In this document: positions 24,957 to 32,333 of the stretch, one piece after another
Position numbering within the stretch: the first letter of the stretch is position 1
Layout of the letters: every line of letters starts with the position of its first letter
Assembly (NCBI RefSeq): GCF_000513935.1
Contig: NZ_AZUY01000002.1
Coordinates: 641-38,417, forward strand
Direction of reading: 5' to 3'
From: Mesorhizobium sp. WSM3626
GTDB lineage: Bacteria; Pseudomonadota; Alphaproteobacteria; Rhizobiales; Rhizobiaceae
Length of the DNA: 37,777 nt
Program-made: the position numbers and the translations under genes
Notes under the pieces: model-generated
What the model was told of the DNA's origin: nothing
The model's database searches: none
What the model saw: the letters and a program-made list of their open reading frames with translations, nothing else

Positions 24957-26453
24957 ATGATCGATTACGGTCATTTCATCGGCGGCAAGCGTGTCGCCGG
25001 CACCAGCGGCCGCAAGCAGGACGTCATGCAGCCGATGGACGGCACAGTGCGCGGCACGGTGGCGCTGGCCTCGCAGGCGGAGCTGCGCGCGGCGGTCGAG
25101 AATGCCAAGGCCGCGCAGCCCAAATGGGCGGCGACCAATCCGCAGCGCCGCGTGCGCGTGCTGATGAAATTCCTCGAACTGGTCGCCCGCGACTATGACG
25201 AACTGGCCGAGATCCTGGCGCGCGAACATGGCAAGACCATCGCCGACGCCAAGGGCGACATCCAGCGCGGCCTCGAAGTCGTAGAGGTCTGCATCGGCGC
25301 GCCGCATATGATGAAGGGTGAGTTCACCGACGGCGCCGGCCCCGGCATCGACGTCTATTCAATGCGCCAGCCGCTCGGCGTCGTCGCCGGCATCACGCCG
25401 TTCAATTTCCCGGCGATGATCCCGCTTTGGAAGATCGCACCGGCGATCGCCTGTGGCAACGCCTTCATCCTGAAGCCTTCGGAGCGTGATCCGGGCGTGC
25501 CGATGCGCATTGCCGAGCTGTTCATCGAGGCCGGCCTGCCGGCTGGCATCCTCAACGTCGTCAACGGCGACAAGGATGTCGTCGACGCTATCCTCGACGA
25601 TCCCGACATCAAGGCCATCGGCTTTGTCGGCTCGACGCCGATCGCCCACTACATCTATTCGCGCGGCACGGCGGCCGGCAAGCGCGTGCAGTGCTTCGGC
25701 GGCGCCAAGAACCACATGATCATCATGCCCGACGCCGACATGGACCAGACCGTCGACGCGCTGATCGGCGCCGGTTACGGCTCGGCCGGCGAGCGCTGCA
25801 TGGCGATCTCGGTGGCCGTGCCGGTCGGCAACGACACCGCCAACCGGTTGATGGAAAAGCTGATCCCGCGCGTCGAGAGCCTGAAGGTCGGACCGTCGAC
25901 GGACTCGGCCGCCGATTTCGGCCCGCTGGTCACCGCCCAGGCGCTGGAGCGCGTCAAGGGTTATGTCGATACCGGTGTCAAGGAAGGCGCCAAGCTCGTC
26001 GTCGACGGCCGCGGCTTCAAGATGCAGGGCTATGAGGACGGCTACTATATGGGCGGTTGCCTGTTCGACAACGTGACGGCGGACATGCGCATCTACAAGG
26101 AAGAGATCTTTGGACCGGTGCTCTCGGTGGTGCGCGCGCCGACCTATGAGAACGCCATCAAGCTCGCCAACGATCACGAGATGGGCAATGGCGTCGCCAT
26201 CTTCACCCGCGACGGCGACGCGGCGCGTGACTTCGCCAGCCGTGTCCAGGTTGGCATGGTCGGCGTCAACGTGCCGATCCCGGTGCCGATCGCCTACTAC
26301 ACCTTCGGCGGCTGGAAGGCGTCTTCCTTCGGCGACCTCAACCAGCATGGCCCGGACGCGTTCCGCTTCTATACCAAGACCAAGACGGTGACCTCGCGTT
26401 GGCCGTCCGGCATCAAGGATGGCGCCGAATTCGTCATCCCGACGATGAACTGA
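24957..26453 (+). CDS. mmsA: CoA-acylating methylmalonate-semialdehyde dehydrogenase
   Basis: MmsA converts methylmalonate (or malonate) semialdehyde, NAD+ and CoA to propionyl-CoA (or acetyl-CoA) in valine and myo-inositol breakdown. The 498-residue aldehyde-dehydrogenase-fold protein has the family start IDYGHFIGGKRVAG, GVVAGITPFNFPAMIPLW, ILKPSERDPGVPM, IGFVGSTPIAHYIY, the catalytic cysteine in GSAGERCMAIS (Cys281), KEEIFGPVLSVVR and the C-terminal NVPIPVPIAYYTFGGWKASSFGD, all typical of MmsA/IolA. The ATG at 24957 has GGGAGAG 5 nt upstream. A LysR gene is divergent. A near-copy of the last 52 nt recurs downstream, followed by a strong terminator. Confidence 0.94.
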   Translation: MIDYGHFIGGKRVAGTSGRKQDVMQPMDGTVRGTVALASQAELRAAVENAKAAQPKWAATNPQRRVRVLMKFLELVARDYDELAEILAREHGKTIADAKGDIQRGLEVVEVCIGAPHMMKGEFTDGAGPGIDVYSMRQPLGVVAGITPFNFPAMIPLWKIAPAIACGNAFILKPSERDPGVPMRIAELFIEAGLPAGILNVVNGDKDVVDAILDDPDIKAIGFVGSTPIAHYIYSRGTAAGKRVQCFGGAKNHMIIMPDADMDQTVDALIGAGYGSAGERCMAISVAVPVGNDTANRLMEKLIPRVESLKVGPSTDSAADFGPLVTAQALERVKGYVDTGVKEGAKLVVDGRGFKMQGYEDGYYMGGCLFDNVTADMRIYKEEIFGPVLSVVRAPTYENAIKLANDHEMGNGVAIFTRDGDAARDFASRVQVGMVGVNVPIPVPIAYYTFGGWKASSFGDLNQHGPDAFRFYTKTKTVTSRWPSGIKDGAEFVIPTMN

Positions 26454-26552
26454 CCGGACGTTTTCTTCGTCTGCGCGTCCTCGCTCCGGGCGCGCGGGCA
26501 GGCATCAAGGATGGCGCCGAGTTCGTCATCCGGACGATGAACCGACCGGACG
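26409..26552 (+). repeat. Duplicated mmsA 3' end (52 bp, 92-bp offset)
   Basis: The sequence 26409-26460, covering the last 15 codons of mmsA, its stop and a few bases beyond, recurs at 26501-26552 with 49 of 52 bases identical. Differences are at the 21st, 32nd and 43rd bases. In the second copy the TGA stop reads CGA, so that frame stays open until within the terminator region. The 40 nt between copies is not duplicated. Confidence 0.93.
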
Positions 26553-26571
26553 AGAAGACGCGATTTTACTC

Positions 26572-26607
26572 AAGGCCTAAGTCCCCGGACTTAGGCCTTT
26601 TGTCTTT
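26572..26607 (+). terminator. Rho-independent terminator after mmsA
   Basis: AAGGCCTAAGTCC (26572-26584) pairs perfectly with GGACTTAGGCCTT (26587-26599), followed by TTTTGTCTTT. The A-run/T-run symmetry is modest on the left (AA), so it works best for plus-strand transcripts. It ends the mmsA unit before the small secreted protein gene. Confidence 0.92.
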
Positions 26608-26747
26608 GCAAACGCTAATGTGATGGAACCGGCGGGGGCTCGCGGGACTTAGGGCTGCAATCCTGCCGTGGAGGAGGCGCGGCAGACAACCAGGGCGCCG
26701 CACGGCGGGCCGGTGGCATTGCATCGTCCGGCGCAAGGAGGTGTCAG

Positions 26748-27053
26748 ATGACACGACGTCTTACGGCGACACTGTTCGTTGCGGCGATGGCGATGTGCAC
26801 CGGCGCTGCTCAGGCAAATGCGGCCGGGCAATGCGCGGCACGCGCCGATATCGTGAAAGCGCTCGGTGAGAACTTCCACGAAAGCGAAGCCGGGCGCGGC
26901 CTGATCAATCCCAATGTGGTCCTCGAAGTGTTCGTTTCCGATCAAGGCAGCTGGACGGTTCTGGCTTCCGACACGAAGGGCCAGAGTTGCATCCTGTCGG
27001 TCGGCGAGGGCTGGGACAGCCCAACGATCAAGGCGGCCTTGCCGGGCGCCTGA
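26748..27053 (+). CDS. Small secreted protein of unknown function
   Basis: A 101-residue protein with a signal peptide (MTRRLTATLFVAAMAMCTGAAQANA, cleavage after about residue 25). The mature part of about 75 residues has two cysteines (AAGQCAARADIVKAL and GQSCILSVGEGW), which could form one disulfide, and a repeated beta-like pattern VVLEVFVSDQGSWTVLASDTKGQSC. A strong AAGGAGGTG lies 6 nt upstream of the ATG, so it is well translated. I know similar short exported proteins in rhizobia but no assigned function. It is isolated: terminator upstream, convergent GntR gene with only 13 nt between stops. Confidence 0.85.
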   Translation: MTRRLTATLFVAAMAMCTGAAQANAAGQCAARADIVKALGENFHESEAGRGLINPNVVLEVFVSDQGSWTVLASDTKGQSCILSVGEGWDSPTIKAALPGA

Positions 27054-27066
27054 ATTATTTTTGCAG

Positions 27067-27717
27067 TTAGCGCGTCGCGGCCACTTCGGCATGGCCGCGC
27101 AGCAGCGCCATCAGTTTCTTGGCGTCCTTTGCGGCGCCTTCCTCGTCGCCGTCCAGGATCGAGCGGATCAACGCGACATGGTGCTCGGCGGATTCCGCCA
27201 GCCCGGTGTCCGCCTTGTAGCGGAACCAGAAGCGGCGGCTGTGGGTCTGCAGGGGGGCGGCCAGCCGGGCGGCGAACGGGTTGTCGGCAGCCAGCGCCAG
27301 CGCCTCGTCGAGCGCCTTGTCGGCCTGGATGAAGGCGAGCACATTGCCCGAGATGACTGCCTTCTGCATGGCGAGCGCCGCCTCGTGAAACAGGTCGGCG
27401 GCCTCGCGGGTGACGAAACGGGCGGCTGATCGTGCGAGCACCACCTCGACGCCGCGGCGGGCATCGAGTACACGCAGCCAGTCGCCCGGATGCAGCGGCG
27501 CGATCGCGATGCCGGCGCGGGGCCTGACGTCGAGCAGCCCTTCCCAGGCCAGCCGCTGGATCGCCTCGCGCACCGGCGTGCGGCCGAGCGCCAGCCGCTC
27601 GATCAAGGAACCCTCGGTGACAAAACTCGCCGGGGCCAGTTCGAGCGTGACGACCATGTGCTCAAGGACACGGTAAGCCTTGATCGCCGCAGGCTCCGAC
27701 AGGGTGGTTGCTTCCAT
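27067..27717 (-). CDS. GntR/FCD family repressor of the hydroxyproline genes
   Basis: The 216-residue protein has a winged HTH (about 10-75, with LIERLALGRTPVREAIQRLAWEGLLDVRPRAGIAI, the GRTPVREA recognition helix of FadR-type GntR proteins) and a helical FCD effector domain (about 85-210, with the pattern D..R...E, FH.A, H..L). ATG 27717 is preferred: a start at 27759 would place the operator inside the coding sequence. It is divergent from the hydroxyproline deaminase gene. Palindromic TGATATAT sites flank the shared promoter region, so repression of both directions and relief by a pathway intermediate is the likely scheme. By position it matches hydroxyproline-responsive GntR regulators of rhizobia. 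Confidence 0.88.
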   Translation of the reverse strand: MEATTLSEPAAIKAYRVLEHMVVTLELAPASFVTEGSLIERLALGRTPVREAIQRLAWEGLLDVRPRAGIAIAPLHPGDWLRVLDARRGVEVVLARSAARFVTREAADLFHEAALAMQKAVISGNVLAFIQADKALDEALALAADNPFAARLAAPLQTHSRRFWFRYKADTGLAESAEHHVALIRSILDGDEEGAAKDAKKLMALLRGHAEVAATR

Positions 27718-27737
27718 GGATATCAAAGCCGGTCTCC

Positions 27738-27758
27738 TGATATATCTAGAATATATCA
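27738..27758. promoter_or_regulatory. Operator 1: 21-bp palindrome at the GntR promoter
   Basis: TGATATAT (27738-27745), five bases CTAGA, and ATATATCA (27751-27758) make a perfect inverted repeat. It covers the -10 box of the gntR-side promoter (complement of 27750-27755). The site shares the TGATATAT half with operator 2. Confidence 0.75.
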
Positions 27759-27779
27759 TAACGGATTCCGCATTGACAG
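27750..27779 (-). promoter_or_regulatory. Promoter for the GntR gene
   Basis: On the minus strand CTGTCA (27774-27779), an 18-nt spacer and TATATT (27750-27755). The -35 hexamer overlaps that of the plus-strand promoter, so the two promoters face away from a shared -35 region. Confidence 0.5.
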
Positions 27780-27801
27780 CGACTTTCCTAACAGATATAC
27801 G
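27773..27801 (+). promoter_or_regulatory. Promoter for the hydroxyproline catabolic operon
   Basis: TTGACA (27773-27778), a 17-nt spacer and TATACG (27796-27801), near consensus. The start would fall at about 27807-27809, inside operator 2. Confidence 0.75.
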
Positions 27802-27802
27802 G

Positions 27803-27814
27803 CTGATATATCAG
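27803..27814. promoter_or_regulatory. Operator 2: CTGATATATCAG palindrome at the transcription start
   Basis: A perfect 12-bp palindrome directly after the -10 box of the catabolic promoter and overlapping its predicted start. It contains TGATATATCA, the same half-sites as operator 1. It fits steric repression by a GntR/FCD dimer. Confidence 0.7.
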
Positions 27815-27828
27815 ATGGAGAAATAGCC

Positions 27829-28722
27829 ATGTGGACCGGAGTTTTCCCCGCCGTCACGACCAAATTCACCGCCGACGACCGGCTCGACCACGCCGAAATG
27901 GAGCGTTGCTTCAGCTTGCAGATGGAGGCCGGCTGCGACGGCATCATCGTCTGCGGCTCGCTCGGCGAAGGGCCGATGCTGTCGCCTGACGAGAAGATCG
28001 AGGTGCTGAAGACCGCGCAGAAGGTCGCAGGCAAGAAGCCGGTGCTGCTGACGGTCAACGAGGCCGGCACTCGGGAGGCGGCCAGCATCGCCAGGCGCGC
28101 CGCCAAGGAAGGCGCCAACGGACTGATGGTGGTACCGAGCCCGATCTACCACACCAACGCGGAAGAGACCGTGGCGGCCCTGCGCGCCGTGGCCGAGGCC
28201 GGCGACTTGCCGGTCATGATCTATTCCAACCGGCTCGCCTATCGCGTCGACGTCACCGTCGACCAGATGGAGGAGCTGGCATCGGACAAGCGCTTCGTCG
28301 CCATCAAGGAATCTTCCGACGACATCCGCCGCTCGACCGAGATCATCAACCGCCTGGGCAGTCGCTACGACCTGTTCACCGGCGTCGACAATCTCGCCTT
28401 CGAGGCGCTGTCGGTCGGCGCCATAGGCTGGGTGGCCGGCCTGGTCACCGCCTTCCCGCGCGAGACCGTCGCCATCTACCAGCTGATGAAGCACGGCCGC
28501 CGCGAAGAGGCGCTCGCCATCTACCGCTGGTTCCGGCCGCTGCTCGACCTCGATGTCTCGACCTATCTGGTGCAGAACATCAAGCTTGCCGAAGTGTTCG
28601 CCATCAACACCAACGATCGCGTCCGCATGCCGCGCATGCCACTGTCGGGCGAACGCCGCAAGACCGTCGAGAAGATCGTCAGGGATGCACTGGCGGTACG
28701 GCCAACGCTGCCGCAATTCTAA
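27829..28722 (+). CDS. Dihydrodipicolinate synthase-family lyase, probably pyrroline-4-hydroxy-2-carboxylate deaminase
   Basis: The 297-residue TIM-barrel protein starts MWTGVFPAVTTKFTADDRLD and has CGSLGEGPMLSPDEK, the Schiff-base lysine in VAIKESSDD (Lys160) and MIYSNRLAYRVDV at the conserved tyrosine. In DapA this last segment is YNVP; the NRLAY form matches deaminases of the hydroxyproline pathway (the HypD type of Sinorhizobium), which convert delta1-pyrroline-4-hydroxy-2-carboxylate to alpha-ketoglutarate semialdehyde and ammonia. The epimerase and oxidase genes next to it support that over lysine synthesis. ATG 27829 follows GGAGAAATA. Upstream lie the promoter and operators. The downstream oxidase follows closely. 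Confidence 0.87.
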   Translation: MWTGVFPAVTTKFTADDRLDHAEMERCFSLQMEAGCDGIIVCGSLGEGPMLSPDEKIEVLKTAQKVAGKKPVLLTVNEAGTREAASIARRAAKEGANGLMVVPSPIYHTNAEETVAALRAVAEAGDLPVMIYSNRLAYRVDVTVDQMEELASDKRFVAIKESSDDIRRSTEIINRLGSRYDLFTGVDNLAFEALSVGAIGWVAGLVTAFPRETVAIYQLMKHGRREEALAIYRWFRPLLDLDVSTYLVQNIKLAEVFAINTNDRVRMPRMPLSGERRKTVEKIVRDALAVRPTLPQF

Positions 28723-28743
28723 GGAGAAGATGCCGGCAGCCAG

Positions 28744-30075
28744 GTGAAGGGCAGCGCCCACGTGACAGGAAGTACCAAATCGACAGAAGCGGGGCGCCGC
28801 CCCGCCCTTCGGGCGCCTTCTAACCGTGAACGGGGAGAAGGGAAAGACATTGCCATCGTCGGTGGCGGCATCATCGGTATTTGCGCGGCTGCCTTCCTCG
28901 CCGAGGCCGGGCTGGATGTCACGGTCTTCGACCGCACCGGCATCTGCGAGGAGACGAGCTCGGGCAACGCCGCCGCCTTTGCTTTTTCCGATGTGCTGCC
29001 GCTGGCGCACAAGGGTATGATCAGGCAGCTGCCGAAATGGCTCGCCGATCCACTCGGCCCGCTCAGCATCCCGCCCGCCTACCTGCCCAAGCTGCTGCCC
29101 TGGCTGATCCGGTTCTGGCGCGCCGGCGCGCCGGGGAAATACGAGGCGAGCCTGACGGCCCAGGCCGGCATGATGAAGCTTGCCGAGGCCGAATGGATGG
29201 ATCTGCTCGATCGGTCCGGCACGCGGCCGATGCTGCGCGAGGACGGTTCGCTCGAGCTCTACGAAAGCGAAGCCGAGTTCCGCGCCTCACTGTCGGGCTG
29301 GGCGGCGCGCGAGCGCTTCGGCATCGGCTTCCGCCATGTAGAAGGTGAAGACCTCGCGGGCTTGCAGCCTGGGTTGTCACCGCGCTTCGTCAAGGGCACC
29401 TTCGTGCCGGGATGGAAGACGGTCGCCGATCCAAAACTGCTCGGCAAGGCGGTGTGGGCTTACGCGCAGTCCAAAGGCGCCCGCTTCGAGATGGCCCGCA
29501 TCGACAGCGTCGCCGCGAATCAGGATGGTGCGACGCTGACGCTGGCCGATGGCTCGACAAGACATGCCAGGCACATCGTCATTGCCGCGGGCGCCTGGTC
29601 GCACCTGCTGGCGCGGCAACTCGGCGATCGCATTCTGCTGGAGACCGAGCGCGGCTACAACACGACGCTGCCGACGAGCGCTTTCGACGTGACGCGGCAG
29701 CTGATCTTTTCCGGTCATGGCTTCGTCATCACCCCGCTCGAAACGGGCCTGCGCGTCGGCGGTGCCGTGGAGCTCGGCGGCATCGAGCGACCACCCAATT
29801 TCAACAGGTCGAAAGCGCTCCTGCAGAAGGCGCAGAAATTCCTTCCGGGGCTCGATCCCTCGGGCGGACGCGAATGGATGGGGTTCCGGCCCTCGCTGCC
29901 GGACTCGGTGCCCGTCATCGGCAAAGCGACGCGAAGCCGGTCGGTGATCTACGCCTTCGGTCACGGCCATCTCGGCCTGACCCAGGCCGCGGCAACCGGG
30001 CGGTTGATCAGGGAATTCGTTCTGGGGCAGACTTCGTCCGTTGATCTGGCCCCCTTCAGCCCACAACGGTTTTGA
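28744..30075 (+). CDS. FAD-dependent oxidoreductase (DadA-like), probable D-hydroxyproline oxidase/dehydrogenase
   Basis: The flavoprotein has DIAIVGGGIIGICAAAFLAEAGLDVTVFDR (FAD-binding, about residues 35-64), SSGNAAAFAFSDVLPLAHKGM, a DAO-like body and the C-terminal GFRPSLPDSVPVIGKA...FGHGHLGLTQAAATGRLI. Given the flanking deaminase and epimerase it most likely oxidises cis-4-hydroxy-D-proline to the pyrroline acid. The first ~34 residues are abnormal: only GTG starts (28744 or 28762) are available, and codons ~17-32 come from a palindromic repeat (28791-28841). A good AAGGAGA followed by ATG at 28730 opens only a five-codon frame. Either the N-terminus was extended by the repeat or the true start is unusual. 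Confidence 0.83.
   Translation: MKGSAHVTGSTKSTEAGRRPALRAPSNRERGEGKDIAIVGGGIIGICAAAFLAEAGLDVTVFDRTGICEETSSGNAAAFAFSDVLPLAHKGMIRQLPKWLADPLGPLSIPPAYLPKLLPWLIRFWRAGAPGKYEASLTAQAGMMKLAEAEWMDLLDRSGTRPMLREDGSLELYESEAEFRASLSGWAARERFGIGFRHVEGEDLAGLQPGLSPRFVKGTFVPGWKTVADPKLLGKAVWAYAQSKGARFEMARIDSVAANQDGATLTLADGSTRHARHIVIAAGAWSHLLARQLGDRILLETERGYNTTLPTSAFDVTRQLIFSGHGFVITPLETGLRVGGAVELGGIERPPNFNRSKALLQKAQKFLPGLDPSGGREWMGFRPSLPDSVPVIGKATRSRSVIYAFGHGHLGLTQAAATGRLIREFVLGQTSSVDLAPFSPQRF
28791..28841. repeat. Palindromic repeat inside the 5' coding region of the oxidoreductase
   Basis: GGGGC-GCC-GCCCC (28791-28803), GCCC-TTC-GGGC (28804-28814) and CCTTCT..CCGT-GA-ACGG..AGAAGG (28816-28841) are three consecutive hairpins. 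This has the appearance of the C/G-rich palindromic elements common between Mesorhizobium genes. Here it is in frame at the start of a gene and would encode RRPALRAPSNRERGEG. Confidence 0.75.
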
Positions 30076-30089
30076 TCTTGAGGAGCGAC

Positions 30090-31091
30090 ATGGCCAAGAA
30101 ATCCTTCTTCTGCATCGACGGCCACACCTGCGGCAACCCGGTGCGGCTGGTCGCCGGCGGCGGGCCGCTGCTGCAGGGCTCGACGATGATGGAACGGCGC
30201 GCGCATTTCCTCGCCGAATACGACTGGATCCGCACCGGCCTGATGTTCGAGCCGCGCGGCCATGACGTGATGTCCGGCTCGATCCTCTATCCGCCGACAC
30301 GCGAGGATTGCGACATCGCCATCCTGTTCATCGAGACGTCCGGTTGCTTGCCCATGTGCGGCCACGGCACCATCGGCACGGTGACGATGGCCATCGAGCA
30401 CGGCTTGATCAAGCCGAAGACGCCGGGCGTGCTCAGGCTCGACACGCCGGCCGGCCTGGTCATCGCCGAATACAAGCAGGTCGGCGAGTATGTCGAGGAG
30501 GTGCGCATCACCAATGTGCCGTCCTTCCTCCATGCCGAAGGGCTGACAGTCGAATGTCCAGGGCTGGGTGAAATAACGGTCGATGTCGCCTATGGCGGCA
30601 ATTTCTATGCCATCGTCGAACCGCAGGCGAACTATCGCGACATGGCAGACTATTCCGCCGGCGACTTCATCGCCTGGAGCCCGGTGGTGCGGCAGCGGCT
30701 CAACGAGAAGTATTCCTTCGTGCATCCGGAGAACCCCGGCATCGCCGGGTTGTCGCACATGCTGTGGACCGGCAAGCCGACGGTCGAGGGCGCCGATGCC
30801 CGCAATGCTGTTTTCTACGGCGACAAGGCGATCGATCGCTCGCCCTGCGGCACCGGCACATCGGCGCGCATGGCGCAGCTTCATGCCAAGGGCAAGCTTA
30901 GGGCGGGCGACGCCTTCGTCCATGAATCGATCATCGGCTCGCTGTTCAAGGGCAAGGTCGAAAAAGAGGTCACCGTGGCTGGCAAGCCGGCGATCATCCC
31001 CTCGATCGGCGGCTGGGCGCGCATGACCGGACTGAACACCATCTTCATCGACGACCGCGACCCGTTCGCGCATGGTTTCGTGGTCAAGTAG
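30090..31091 (+). CDS. 4-hydroxyproline 2-epimerase (proline racemase family)
   Basis: The 333-residue enzyme has the two catalytic cysteines of the proline racemase superfamily: Cys90 in PMCGHGTIG and Cys253 in DRSPCGTGTSAR. Two cysteines indicate a racemase/epimerase; 3-hydroxyproline dehydratases have Thr at the second position. FFCIDGHTCGNPVRLV and GGNFYAIVEP are family motifs. It would convert trans-4-hydroxy-L-proline to cis-4-hydroxy-D-proline, the entry step of the pathway. ATG 30090 has GAGGA 5 nt upstream; an in-frame start 18 nt earlier overlaps the oxidase end. It ends the operon; no clear terminator follows. Confidence 0.9.
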   Translation: MAKKSFFCIDGHTCGNPVRLVAGGGPLLQGSTMMERRAHFLAEYDWIRTGLMFEPRGHDVMSGSILYPPTREDCDIAILFIETSGCLPMCGHGTIGTVTMAIEHGLIKPKTPGVLRLDTPAGLVIAEYKQVGEYVEEVRITNVPSFLHAEGLTVECPGLGEITVDVAYGGNFYAIVEPQANYRDMADYSAGDFIAWSPVVRQRLNEKYSFVHPENPGIAGLSHMLWTGKPTVEGADARNAVFYGDKAIDRSPCGTGTSARMAQLHAKGKLRAGDAFVHESIIGSLFKGKVEKEVTVAGKPAIIPSIGGWARMTGLNTIFIDDRDPFAHGFVVK

Positions 31092-31426
31092 GAGAATCCT
31101 GACCTTGCGGAAAGGAGTGTGACGAAAAAACGAACCATGTCAGGAACGCAACGATTCTTCTCATCACCTAATCTTGACGGTGATTTCTTCGAAACGGAGC
31201 GCATGATGCGGCGCAATCGTCAAAGACATTGCGTTATGCCAATGATAGGGTCCGCGATAGTCCAGGGGCTGGGTGCGAAAAACGGGCGATCGGGAAGACG
31301 TGACTTGGAACCACGCGGAGCGGTCAAAAAAATCACGTTGCAATCCGGGCTCGAAACTTTACGACTAGGGGAAATACGAAAAGGAATGCGTCTGCATGGG
31401 CGACATTCCAGGGGAGCCATGTACAC
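31092..31426. other. 335-nt intergenic region before livH
   Basis: No convincing gene: a 114-codon open frame from 31119 overlaps livH and has no recognisable domain or ribosome-binding site. The base composition is lower in GC than the surrounding genes, as expected for a regulatory region. Possible promoter pieces include TTGACG (31174-31179) without a good -10. A-rich segments (31131-31137 and 31325-31331) are present. It probably holds the livHMGF promoter and a leader, but I could not place the start. Confidence 0.5.
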
Positions 31427-32329
31427 ATGCAGTATTTTGTCCAGCAGCTTATCAATGGGCTGACGCTGGGATCGATCTATGGGCTGATCGCAATCGGCTA
31501 CACGATGGTCTACGGCATCATCGGCATGATCAATTTCGCCCATGGCGACATCTTCATGGTGGGCGCCTTCACGGCACTGATCGTCTTCCTCATCCTCGGC
31601 GCGCTGTTTTATTCGGTGCCCGTGGTCATCGCGCTGCTGGTCATGATGATCGTGGCGATGCTGCTCACCAGCCTCTACAACTGGACGATCGAGAAGGTGG
31701 CCTACCGGCCACTGCGCGGTTCGTTCCGGCTGGCGCCGCTGATCACCGCCATCGGCATGTCGATCGCGCTGTCGAACTTCGTCCAGGTGACGCAAGGCCC
31801 GCGCAACAAGCCGATCCCGCCGATGGTCAGCCAGGTCTACAACATCAACGGCGTCAGCGTGTCGCTGAAGCAGATCATCATCGTCATCGTCACCGCTTTG
31901 CTGCTGGCGCTGTTCTGGTACTTGGTCAACAAGACCTCGCTCGGCCGGGCGCAACGCGCCTGCGAGCAGGACCGCAAGATGGCCGCACTGCTCGGCATCG
32001 ACGTCGATCGCACCATCTCGATCACCTTCATCATGGGCGCAGCCCTTGCCGCCGTCGCCGGCACGCTGTTCCTGATGTATTACGGCGTCATCGCCTTCTC
32101 GGACGGCTTTACGCCCGGGGTAAAAGCTTTCACGGCGGCGGTTCTTGGCGGCATCGGCTCATTGCCAGGTGCCGTGCTGGGCGGCCTCCTCATCGGCTTC
32201 ATCGAGAGCATGTGGTCGGCCTATTTCTCGATCGACTACAAGGACGTCGCCGCCTTCTCGATCCTGGCGATCGTGCTGATCTTCCTGCCTTCCGGCATCT
32301 TGGGCCGGCCAGAAGTCGAAAAGGTCTGA
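31427..32329 (+). CDS. livH: Branched-chain amino acid ABC transporter permease LivH
   Basis: The 300-residue inner-membrane permease begins [48 protein letters not shown], the hallmark LivH start, and has about eight hydrophobic segments. The cytoplasmic loop [26 protein letters not shown] is the EAA-type contact with the ATPases. With LivM it forms the channel for Leu/Ile/Val import. GGGGAG lies about 11 nt before the ATG at 31427. livM follows after 4 nt. Confidence 0.95.
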   Translation: MQYFVQQLINGLTLGSIYGLIAIGYTMVYGIIGMINFAHGDIFMVGAFTALIVFLILGALFYSVPVVIALLVMMIVAMLLTSLYNWTIEKVAYRPLRGSFRLAPLITAIGMSIALSNFVQVTQGPRNKPIPPMVSQVYNINGVSVSLKQIIIVIVTALLLALFWYLVNKTSLGRAQRACEQDRKMAALLGIDVDRTISITFIMGAALAAVAGTLFLMYYGVIAFSDGFTPGVKAFTAAVLGGIGSLPGAVLGGLLIGFIESMWSAYFSIDYKDVAAFSILAIVLIFLPSGILGRPEVEKV

Positions 32330-32333
32330 GACC

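Noticed and set aside
24957..26453. The aldehyde dehydrogenase gene as the missing alpha-ketoglutarate semialdehyde dehydrogenase of the hydroxyproline pathway
   Set aside because: Its motifs (IDYGHFIGGKRV, GSAGERCMAIS, NVPIPVPIAYYTFGG) are those of CoA-acylating MmsA. It has its own LysR neighbour and terminator and lacks the GntR palindromes.
27829..28722. dapA (4-hydroxy-tetrahydrodipicolinate synthase)
   Set aside because: The YNVP-type segment is replaced by YSNRLAY and the gene is in an operon with hydroxyproline enzymes under a GntR repressor.
31119..31463. 114-codon open frame in the livH upstream region
   Set aside because: It overlaps livH out of frame, has no recognisable domain and the codon use does not look coding.
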